In this document: piece after piece, positions 38,301 through 44,434 of the stretch
How positions within the stretch are numbered: position 1 is the first letter of the stretch
Layout of the letters: each line of letters opens with the position of its first letter
Source of the DNA: CAZEJS01 sp964512645
GTDB taxonomy: Bacteria > Actinomycetota > Geothermincolia > Fen-727 > Anoxymicrobiaceae
DNA: 64,000 nucleotides
Assembly: GCA_964512645.1 (NCBI GenBank)
Contig: CAZEJS010000005.1
Location: 37,207-101,206, forward strand
Reading direction: 5' to 3'
Program-made: the position numbers and the translations under genes
The notes under the pieces: model-generated
What the model was told of the DNA's origin: nothing
What the model saw: the letters and a program-made list of their open reading frames with translations, nothing else
The model's database searches: none

Positions 38301-39938
38301 TACTTTTCGACCGCCCGTTCGGCCCCGACTGCCACCAACCGGGCGCTGTTGCCGGCCAGGGTCGCGGGGCGCTCGGTGAAGGACATCACCGGCGTGAGGG
38401 CGGGAACCCACGCCGTAAGCCCGAACGGCGACGGGGTCAACGACACCGTCAGGGTCGATTACACCCTCCCGGTGGCCGCGAAGGTAACGGTTTCGGTGTG
38501 GTCCGGTTCCCGCCTGGTGCGCTCCTGGCCGGAGGCGGTCTGCCCGGCCGGCTCCAGGAGCTTCACCTGGGACGGGCGAGACACCCGGGGCGTGGCCGTC
38601 GGCGACGGCACCTACACGGCGAAGATAGACGCCAGGGCGACCAGCGCCGCGCACGAGCTGCGGCCGGCCTCGGTGCCCGTCTACGTGAATTCCTCGATAC
38701 CCGACCTGTCCAGGACCTGGTACCTGGCTGAAGGGTTCACCGGCAGGAACGCCACCGGGGGCGAGTTCGAGGAGTACGTCCTGATACAGAACCCCAACCC
38801 CCGGGCGGCGTCCCTGGGCGTGCGATTCATGCTGCCGGGGGGGGCGACGCTCGACAGGGCGTACACCGTAGCGCCAAACAGCCGCTTCACCATCACCGTT
38901 GACGACATCCTCCCCGACGCGGAGGTGAGCACTTTTGTCAGCTCCGACGTACCGGTGGGAGTCGAGAGGTCGATGTACTTCAACGGAAGGCGGGCGGGGC
39001 ACGACTCCATCGGTGTGTCCCGGCCGTCGAAGACCTGGTACCTGGCCGAAGGATACACCGCGGAAAGCTTCGACGAGTACGTCCTGATACAGAACCCCGG
39101 TGACACCGACGCATCCGTCAAGGCCACCTTCATGACACCGGGTGCGGGGAACGTCGAGAGGCGGTACGTTGTCGGCGCCCACTCGCGGTTCACCATCCAC
39201 GTGGACGAGATAATACCCGCCCAGTCGATTTCCACGCTGATCCAGAGCAGCGCCGACGTGGTCGTGGAGAGGGCGCAGTACCTGAACAACATGACCGCGG
39301 GGACGTGCTCGATAGGCGCCTGCTCGCCTTCGAACGCCTGGTACCTGGCCGAGGGTTACACCGACCAGGGGTTCGAGGAGTGGGTACTGATACAGAACCC
39401 CCAGAGCACCTACAACGACGTGACGGTCACGTTCATGGAGAGCACCGGGAAGAACACGGTGAAGCGGTTCACCCTGCCGCCGGCGTGCAGGTTCACCATA
39501 CAGGTGGACGGCTACCTGCCCGCGAGCGAGGTCTCGGTGAAGGTGCGCTCGGAGCACCCGGTGCTGGTGGAGAGGGCGATGTACTGGAACGACCGCAGCG
39601 ACGGGCACGCCTGCATCGGGACACCCACGCCGGACACCACCTGGTACCTGCCGGAGGGTTACACCGACCAGGGGTTCGAGACCTGGGTGCTGATACAGAA
39701 CCCGGGCGACGACGCCAGGAATGTCGAGGTGACCTTCATGCAGGCGGACGGGACCAACACTACCCGGAGCTACAGGGTCCCCCCGCGAAGCAGGTTCACG
39801 GTCTCCATGGACGAATCGCTGCCCGCGACGGAGGCCAGCACCAGGGTTGTCGCCGACGGTCCGGTCATCGTGGAACGCGCGGTGTACTTCAACAACCGCA
39901 GCGGGGGCACCGATTCCATAGGAGTGCGCGGGTTCTAG
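35346..39938 (+). CDS. secreted GH116-like glycosidase with malectin, FlgD-Ig-like and four C-terminal surface repeats
   Basis: This 1530-residue protein has an N-terminal signal peptide (about residues 8-37). Residues about 40-175 resemble malectin/CBM57: YSVELSFVEHDYS, KRVFNVYVQG and ASGVLTVTFRS. Residues about 190-900 resemble GH116 (GBA2-type) (alpha/alpha)6 enzymes. WEGSSCRYHSTVDVEYNQAW corresponds to the nucleophile segment of GBA2 (Glu569 here). ISHDMGVGD and TGDLAFMQQQFPLV follow, and NTIDQGSYG matches the acid/base segment (Asp695). The family comparison is from memory. An Ig-like FlgD domain (VSPNGDGVNDTV, FTWDGRDTRGVAVGDGTYT) lies at about 1020-1115. Four repeats fill residues 1125-1530. 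Unlike the four sister proteins it ends before the final W-Y-F-A-E-G strand. Substrate unknown. Confidence 0.8.
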   Translation: MDVTRARIAAIAGLVLFAAAVLLLLSAAGAAAGAGQPVVELQQNATNDVTWPSVFTSTRIAGTDGANKKEYKFQRQREGKYFSYAVGNLPASTSYSVELSFVEHDYSAAGKRVFNVYVQGGKVLSRLDVCAAAGGRNRALQRTFQAKTSASGVLTVTFRSDQAGCKDYATVSTVRLYRGGSSAVEIDAFASRLNMTTPTRFVNSSGQDTFEAILGRMGARASLDLMPQKRAARFAPLGDGTGDVHDLVMALSDGVDIRALPFTDRFPVWENLTQKQTMTTQTFEGSSPRIPFKATVRFKAPFYPGHDKASGAPFFYIDVTVRNTGSAAASPTFVIARSHKLDFASSEVAEYSEPTEAGIANSTTCNYYDETRNPFKAKKATESLAVAAGESSDVDFRGSTPLEFSDFTGDSIWSYVSPAGYPATYDDYKRPVYSYYPRGYTGAVWTIDGLAPGDSRTKRFVLAGYVSDRVLSVSNTAYSDSTFRFRYTRQFADVRKVVNYAITSRSAGDGIETLSDFFDATVNSDAYLALPSAYRDQVRDLMSYGFQSFLANTWWARSDSGRDWFSVWEGSSCRYHSTVDVEYNQAWFYLYFWPDLLKQVMTEWTFYTNASPQGTYISHDMGVGDTAAGQSYPLSMAVEENANFILLLYKYWKTTGDLAFMQQQFPLVRELLDFNINCDTNGNGLPDLHAQNTIDQGSYGIQKSRDQVYLGVKCLASCQAAREMALNQSRADLSSASKCRGQVELINQTLEYDMWLSDHFAVCSDQDAKQEDAEAYSIYAANGLLYLLGGTRTVGVTGTNHERFRLDASNAVEKTLKTYGCPHSSYDQYNQWVSQNLWRDQAACYLGAQLRGANPLSLSTRYWSLQKYFGKNLYGTFWDVLVYPGGAGVRNASTGLTPYVAPVGAGAGKRAAGAFLEASSGYSQSLGYYPRGASALGLIDAVAGLTLDGAADSLYYQQTAYPLRVPVFARADWGNADPAARVPTLYFSTARSAPTATNRALLPARVAGRSVKDITGVRAGTHAVSPNGDGVNDTVRVDYTLPVAAKVTVSVWSGSRLVRSWPEAVCPAGSRSFTWDGRDTRGVAVGDGTYTAKIDARATSAAHELRPASVPVYVNSSIPDLSRTWYLAEGFTGRNATGGEFEEYVLIQNPNPRAASLGVRFMLPGGATLDRAYTVAPNSRFTITVDDILPDAEVSTFVSSDVPVGVERSMYFNGRRAGHDSIGVSRPSKTWYLAEGYTAESFDEYVLIQNPGDTDASVKATFMTPGAGNVERRYVVGAHSRFTIHVDEIIPAQSISTLIQSSADVVVERAQYLNNMTAGTCSIGACSPSNAWYLAEGYTDQGFEEWVLIQNPQSTYNDVTVTFMESTGKNTVKRFTLPPACRFTIQVDGYLPASEVSVKVRSEHPVLVERAMYWNDRSDGHACIGTPTPDTTWYLPEGYTDQGFETWVLIQNPGDDARNVEVTFMQADGTNTTRSYRVPPRSRFTVSMDESLPATEASTRVVADGPVIVERAVYFNNRSGGTDSIGVRGF
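38718..39935 (+). repeat. four C-terminal surface repeats (array A)
   Basis: Units start at the Trp codon of W-Y-L-[AP]-E-G-[YF]-T at about 38718, 39036, 39339 and 39642 (residues 1125, 1231, 1332, 1433), giving lengths of 106, 101, 101 and 98. Each unit has E-[YW]-V-L-I-Q-N-P, a S/C-R-F-T strand and V-E-R-[SA]-[MVQ]-Y followed by a Gly-rich turn. The last copy ends at GVRGF without the extra terminal strand seen in the other arrays. Confidence 0.93.
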
Positions 39939-40006
39939 CGACGGCGGCGCCATCCCGGCGGAGGCCGGGTGGAGGACGCCGGGCACCGACCAGAGAAATA
40001 CAAGTG

Positions 40007-40015
40007 TGATACAAT
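40007..40015 (+). promoter_or_regulatory. extended -10 promoter of the amidase operon
   Basis: TGA plus TACAAT (40010-40015) within GTGTGATACAATTC. There is no good -35. The predicted start is near 40022, upstream of the hairpin at 40046-40079. Confidence 0.55.
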
Positions 40016-40045
40016 TCTGAGGCCAACCGAATACAGATCCTTTTG

Positions 40046-40086
40046 CCAGGGAGCCGGAGATTACTCCGGTCGTGCCTGGTTTTTTG
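40046..40086 (+). terminator. intrinsic-terminator-like hairpin in the leader of the amidase operon
   Basis: CCAGG (40046-40050) pairs with CCTGG (40075-40079). Inside it GCCGGAG (40053-40059) pairs with CTCCGGT (40064-40070) around loop ATTA. TTTTTT follows at 40080-40085. It can terminate the glycosidase transcript and also lies between the predicted operon promoter and the amidase ATG. Confidence 0.8.
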
Positions 40087-40103
40087 TTGGGAGCGCATGC
40101 GGG

Positions 40104-42011
40104 ATGAAAAAGGCGGGTTCCGGGATAGTAGCCGCGGTGATAATGGCGCTGCTGGCCGCGCCGGGCGGGCCGGCGGGCCTCGCGCGCGCCGACGCGCCGC
40201 CGGGCTCGGGCCTGGTCCTGGTCTGCCTGGACCCCGGTCACGGCGGCAACGACTCCGGGGCCAATTACAACGGCGTACAGGAGAAGCTGGTCAACCTGGA
40301 TATCGCCCTACGGGCGAAGCCGATCATCGAGGGTATGGGGTACAGGGTGTTGATGACGCGCACCGACGACTCCACCCTGTCGCTGCAGGAGCGCTGTGAC
40401 ATCGCCAACAGGGCCAACGCCACGATCTTCGTTTCGATACACAACAACGCCTACCTGACGGACTCCGAAGGCACGGAGACGTTCTGCTACTACAACTCCG
40501 AGGAAGGAAGACGCCTGGCGACCGCGGTGCACCGGCAGGTGGTAAGGCGGATCAAGCTCCCGGACCGGGGCGTGAAGGAGGCCGGCTTCTACGTCCTCAA
40601 GCACACCGACATGACCTCCGCGCTGGTGGAGGGCGCTTTCCTCACCAACCCGGCCGAGGCCCTGCTCCTCCAGGACCCCAGGTTCAGGCAGAAGATCGCC
40701 GAGGGGGTGGCGGCGGGGATAAACGACTTCCTGATGGACCCCGGACGGTTCGACGAGTACATACTGGTGATGAACCCCGACCCCGCCCGTGTTGCCGAGG
40801 TCGAGTTCACCTACATGAACGCCAGCGGCCGCGAGTCCTCCAGGCGGCTCGAGGTCCCGCCCCTGTCCAGGGCCACCGTCCACGTCGACGAGGACGAACC
40901 GAACACCGATCTCTCCACCCTGGTGACCAGCGTGAACGGGGTGCCCGTCGTCGCCGAACGGGCGATGTACTTCGGCTTCGAGCGTGGCATTGGCGGACAC
41001 GATTCGCCGGGGGTGACGGAGCCTTCCACCCGCTGGTACATGGCGGAGGGTTCGACGGATTGGGGCTTCAGCACCTACCTGCTCATCCAGAACCCTCTGG
41101 AGGTGGAGAACCCCGTGGCGGTCCGCTTCATGCGTTCGGACGGCGAGACCGTCGACTACCGGTGCACCATGGCGCCCCATACCCGGTTCACCCTGGACTG
41201 CTCGACGGTCCCCGGCGTGGAGAAGGCGGACTTCTCGATCAGGGTTACCGCGGAGTCCCCGGTGGTGGCCGAGCGGGCCATGTACTTCAAGGACCGCGAG
41301 GGGCGTTCCGGGGGCCACGACTCCCTGGGGGTGACGGCGCCCTCGAAGCGATGGCTGCTGGCCGAAGGCTACACCGGCAGGGGCTTCGACACGTACCTCC
41401 TGCTTCAGAACCCATCGAGCTCGACGGCTTCCGCGCGGGTGCGCTACATGCTTCCGGGGGGGAAGGTCGTAAGCGCCACCGAGGAGATCGCGCCTCACAG
41501 CCGCAAGACGGTGCATGTGGACGAGGTCCCCGGCCTCGAGTCGACCGACGTGTCCATCGAGGTCGTCTCGACGGTCGGGGTGATCGCCGAACGCTCTATG
41601 TATTTCGACTACTTCGGGATCAGGGAAGGAAACAACGCCCCCGGCGCCAATTCCCCTTCCCGGATCTGGTACCTGGCGGAGGGATGCACGCGCGTCGGCT
41701 TCGACACGTACATCCTGCTCCAGAACCCCTCGGGAAAGGACACCGGGGCGATCCTGGAGTTCCTGCTGGCCGACGGCACTGTGAAGAAGATGGGCGTTCA
41801 CCTCGAGGCCCGCTCGCGCCGTACGGTCAAGGTGAACGAGGTCGGCGGCATGGGAGCGGCCGAATTCTCCACCAGGGTTACGTGCGGCGAGCCGATAGTG
41901 GTGGAAAGGGCTTCGTACTTCAACTACGGGCCCAAGCCGGGCGGGACCAACGACATGGGCGTCACCGGCCCGGCCCTGCAGTGGTACTTCGCCGAGGGGT
42001 GCACGAGGTAG
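40104..42011 (+). CDS. secreted N-acetylmuramoyl-L-alanine amidase (Amidase_3) with four surface repeats
   Basis: This 635-residue zinc amidase should cut the bond between MurNAc and the stem peptide. A signal peptide covers residues 1-28. The Amidase_3 domain (about 35-212) carries all key residues: the first zinc His in CLDPGHGGNDSG, Glu in EKLVNLDIA, the second His in VSIHNNAY, and the catalytic Glu in LVEGAFLTN. Four repeats follow from residue 216 to the end, which is QWYFAEGCTR. ATG 40104 has GGGAG ten bases upstream and starts a proper signal peptide; in-frame extensions upstream would run through the leader hairpin. The next gene begins three bases after its stop. Confidence 0.93.
   Translation: MKKAGSGIVAAVIMALLAAPGGPAGLARADAPPGSGLVLVCLDPGHGGNDSGANYNGVQEKLVNLDIALRAKPIIEGMGYRVLMTRTDDSTLSLQERCDIANRANATIFVSIHNNAYLTDSEGTETFCYYNSEEGRRLATAVHRQVVRRIKLPDRGVKEAGFYVLKHTDMTSALVEGAFLTNPAEALLLQDPRFRQKIAEGVAAGINDFLMDPGRFDEYILVMNPDPARVAEVEFTYMNASGRESSRRLEVPPLSRATVHVDEDEPNTDLSTLVTSVNGVPVVAERAMYFGFERGIGGHDSPGVTEPSTRWYMAEGSTDWGFSTYLLIQNPLEVENPVAVRFMRSDGETVDYRCTMAPHTRFTLDCSTVPGVEKADFSIRVTAESPVVAERAMYFKDREGRSGGHDSLGVTAPSKRWLLAEGYTGRGFDTYLLLQNPSSSTASARVRYMLPGGKVVSATEEIAPHSRKTVHVDEVPGLESTDVSIEVVSTVGVIAERSMYFDYFGIREGNNAPGANSPSRIWYLAEGCTRVGFDTYILLQNPSGKDTGAILEFLLADGTVKKMGVHLEARSRRTVKVNEVGGMGAAEFSTRVTCGEPIVVERASYFNYGPKPGGTNDMGVTGPALQWYFAEGCTR
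40749..42008 (+). repeat. four C-terminal surface repeats (array B)
   Basis: Units start at the Phe of F-[DS]-x-Y-[IL]-L at 40749, 41067, 41385 and 41700 (residues 216, 322, 428, 533), giving lengths of about 106, 106, 105 and 103. Each contains N-P near the start, R-x-T in the middle, V-A-E-R-[AS]-M-Y-F, a G-G-H/N-[DN] turn, and ends W-[YL]-x-A-E-G-x-T. Confidence 0.94.
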
Positions 42012-42014
42012 CCG

Positions 42015-44384
42015 ATGGGAGTTGGAGCACGACCGGCAGGAGCGTTGAGAGCCCTCCTCGCCGTCGCGGTTGCGGCGGCGCTGTATGCCGCCGCCCTCGC
42101 GCCCTCGCCGCCCGGCGCCGCCGCGCAGACGTTCCCGGACACGGCCGGCTGCCCGGCGGAGATACAACAGGCCATCGAAGCCGTGACCGCCAGGGGCTAC
42201 ATGAACGGCGGGCCGGACGGGAACTTCCACCCTTACGACCCGGTGACCCGGATTGATTACGCCTGCGCCCTGGTTAAGCTGTTCGGCAGGGCACAGGAGG
42301 CCCCCGACCCGGCGATACGTTTCAGCGACATGCCGGCCACCGACCCGCTGTTCAGGTTCGCCAACGTCGCCGTCGGACACGGGTACATGAGCGCCTATCC
42401 CGACGGCGCCTTCAGAAAGAGCGAGCCCCAGACGTGCGCCGCGGCGATGGCGGGCCTGGTGTCGGGCCTGGGGCTGGGCGATCCGGCCGCATACGCCAGG
42501 GTCCTCTGGCCCGCCGGACCGGCTTACCAGGGCTCCTCCATCGTCTCCAGCGACCTGAGGCTCAAGTACCGCGACACGCGCGCCCGGCCGTCGGAGGGAT
42601 ATCCGCGCGGGGAGATGGCTTACAGCCTGCAGAGGGCGGCGCGGCCGGACTCCTGGAGGGTCGAATACGTCCGGCAGACGTTCCAGTGGCTCAACTGCCA
42701 GCGTCCGCTCGTAGGAAACGCGCGCGAGCGGGCGCTGGACGCCGCGTTCTCCAAGATCGGTTACCCCTACGTCTGGGGCGGGGAGTCGGACGCCGAGGGC
42801 GGCTACGACTGCTCGGGGCTGACCTACTACGTGCTGAACACGGTCCTGGGGCGCCCGATGATGAGAGTGGCCGACGACCAGGCCAGGGACGGCCGCTACC
42901 CGTCCGTCGCGATGTCGGACCTGCTCCCGGGAGACCCGGTCCTCTTCTACAAGGACCCGGGCGTTTCCGACTACGTGGGACACGCCGGGCTGTACGTCGG
43001 CAGGGGCCTTTTCATCCATTCGACCGGGGGCAACGCCGGCGTGAGCGTCGACAGCCTCTCGGGGTATTACGGGGAGCACTTCTGCTGCGGGAAGCGCGTT
43101 ATAGCCGAGCCCGAGCCGGAGTCTTTCGACACCTACATACTGCTGGCGAACCCCGGCGACGCGCCGGCCAGGGGGGCTTTGACCTACATGCTCCGGGACG
43201 GCAGGCGCATACAGCAGGAGGTCTCGCTCGACGCGCGCAGCCGCAAGACCGTGAAGGTCGACGACACCCTGGTCAACGAGGAGTTCTCCACCAGGGTGGA
43301 CGCGCTCCAGGGTCCGCTGGTGGCGGAGCGCTCGATGTACTTCCGTTACCGCGACGCCATTCCCGGGGGGCACGTCAGCGCCGGAACGACAGAGCCGTCC
43401 ACCGAATGGTTTCTCGCCGAAGGCTGCACGGCGTGGGGCTTCGATACGTTCATTCTCGTGCAGAACCCCAACCCGGAACCGGCCCGGGTCACACTCACTT
43501 TTCTCGAGGCCGGTGGCGCGACCCGGGAAGTGACGTTCGAGGTGGCCGGGCTGGCCAGGTACACGGTACCCGTGGACGCCGTCGAGGGCATGGAGCAGGT
43601 CGAATTCTCCACCGTGGTGAAGGCCTCCATACCGGTAGTGGTCGAGCGTTCGATGTACTTCGATTACGGCGGCATCAAAGAGGGTTCCTGCGCGGCGGGC
43701 GTCACCGGCCTCTCCGACGAATGGTTCTTCGCTGAAGGTTACACCGCAGGCGACTTCGACACTTACATACTGCTGGCCAACCCGGGCGGGCGGACCGCGC
43801 ACGCGACCCTGTCGCTCGAGTCCGAAAAGGGAAAGCGGTCCGACGTTTACGTGGAGGTGAAACCCCGCTCAAGGAGGACTGTAGCCGTCGACGGGATCAA
43901 GGGATGGGAGGCGAAGGCCTTTTCCGCCAGGGTCAGGGCGGACGCGCCGATCGCCGCCGAGAGGGCGATGTACTTCCGGTACAATCGCATAGCCGGCGGC
44001 CACGCTTCGTTCGGCTCCCCGGTGCTGTCCGACAGGTGGTTCCTGGCCGAGGGGTACACCGCCGAGTCGTTCGACACCTACGTTCTGGTCTTCAACCCGA
44101 ACAGGAGGGCGGCCCGGCTCTCGGTCCGGTTCCTGCTGAAGGGAGGACGATTCCTGGACAGGGCCTGCACCGTCGGCCCGGAGTCGCGTTACACTATCGC
44201 GGTGGACAAGGTGAAGGGGCTGGAGGCCGAGGAGGTCTCCGTCTCGATAACCAGCGACCTGCCGGTGGTGGCGGAGAGGTCTGTGTACTTCGATTACCGG
44301 GGCAGGACGGGAGGCTCCTGCGAGCGCGGCGCGACCGGGCCCGCAGGCCGCTGGTATTTCGCCGAGGGGTACACCGGAAGATAA
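42015..44384 (+). CDS. secreted SLH-domain NlpC/P60 endopeptidase with four surface repeats
   Basis: This 789-residue protein is a predicted peptidoglycan gamma-D-glutamyl/DAP endopeptidase. A signal peptide (about residues 1-37) is followed by S-layer homology segments: FPDTAGCPAEIQQAIEAV with RGYMNGGPDGNFHPYDPVTR, then FSDMPATDPLFRFANVAV with HGYMSAYPDGAFRK, then a degenerate third. NlpC/P60 (about 235-360) shows YPYVWGG, the catalytic Cys in YDCSGLTYYV, LLPGDPVLFY, and the His motif GHAGLYVG with IHSTGG. Four repeats run from residue 371. SLH domains bind pyruvylated wall polysaccharides in other bacteria. It follows the amidase by three bases. Confidence 0.92.
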   Translation: MGVGARPAGALRALLAVAVAAALYAAALAPSPPGAAAQTFPDTAGCPAEIQQAIEAVTARGYMNGGPDGNFHPYDPVTRIDYACALVKLFGRAQEAPDPAIRFSDMPATDPLFRFANVAVGHGYMSAYPDGAFRKSEPQTCAAAMAGLVSGLGLGDPAAYARVLWPAGPAYQGSSIVSSDLRLKYRDTRARPSEGYPRGEMAYSLQRAARPDSWRVEYVRQTFQWLNCQRPLVGNARERALDAAFSKIGYPYVWGGESDAEGGYDCSGLTYYVLNTVLGRPMMRVADDQARDGRYPSVAMSDLLPGDPVLFYKDPGVSDYVGHAGLYVGRGLFIHSTGGNAGVSVDSLSGYYGEHFCCGKRVIAEPEPESFDTYILLANPGDAPARGALTYMLRDGRRIQQEVSLDARSRKTVKVDDTLVNEEFSTRVDALQGPLVAERSMYFRYRDAIPGGHVSAGTTEPSTEWFLAEGCTAWGFDTFILVQNPNPEPARVTLTFLEAGGATREVTFEVAGLARYTVPVDAVEGMEQVEFSTVVKASIPVVVERSMYFDYGGIKEGSCAAGVTGLSDEWFFAEGYTAGDFDTYILLANPGGRTAHATLSLESEKGKRSDVYVEVKPRSRRTVAVDGIKGWEAKAFSARVRADAPIAAERAMYFRYNRIAGGHASFGSPVLSDRWFLAEGYTAESFDTYVLVFNPNRRAARLSVRFLLKGGRFLDRACTVGPESRYTIAVDKVKGLEAEEVSVSITSDLPVVAERSVYFDYRGRTGGSCERGATGPAGRWYFAEGYTGR
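43125..44381 (+). repeat. four C-terminal surface repeats (array C)
   Basis: Units start at the Phe of F-D-T-[YF]-[IV]-L at 43125, 43440, 43755 and 44070 (residues 371, 476, 581, 686). The lengths are a regular 105 residues. The protein ends in W-Y-F-A-E-G-Y-T-G-R. Confidence 0.94.
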
Positions 44385-44434
44385 CAATATCAACGATAAA
44401 ATACACTAATAGTCAAAACCAACAGAGAGGGACG
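44385..44434 (+). promoter_or_regulatory. AT-rich gap between the NlpC/P60 and SpoIID genes
   Basis: This 50-base gap is strikingly AT-rich for this genome and contains TAAAAT (44397-44402) and TACACT (44402-44407) as possible -10 hexamers. No convincing -35 is visible. The ribosome-binding site AGAGAGGG lies at its end. It may carry a secondary promoter for the SpoIID gene and the deacetylase. Confidence 0.35.

Noticed and set aside
40016..40103. The leader of the amidase operon as a cyclic-di-AMP (ydaO-type) or other known riboswitch
   Set aside because: I considered it because such switches often control wall hydrolases. The leader is only about 80 bases and shows a simple terminator hairpin, without the conserved ydaO segments.
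35205..40241. A minus-strand open frame of about 1678 codons opposite the glycosidase gene
   Set aside because: It mirrors a gene with clear domains, signal peptide and repeats on the plus strand. Long antisense frames arise readily in GC-rich coding DNA when third positions are G or C. Its translation is low in complexity and lacks any motif.
40308..43802. A minus-strand open frame of about 1164 codons opposite the amidase and NlpC/P60 genes
   Set aside because: Shadow of the repeat-coding plus strand. Its apparent internal repetition simply reflects the plus-strand repeats.
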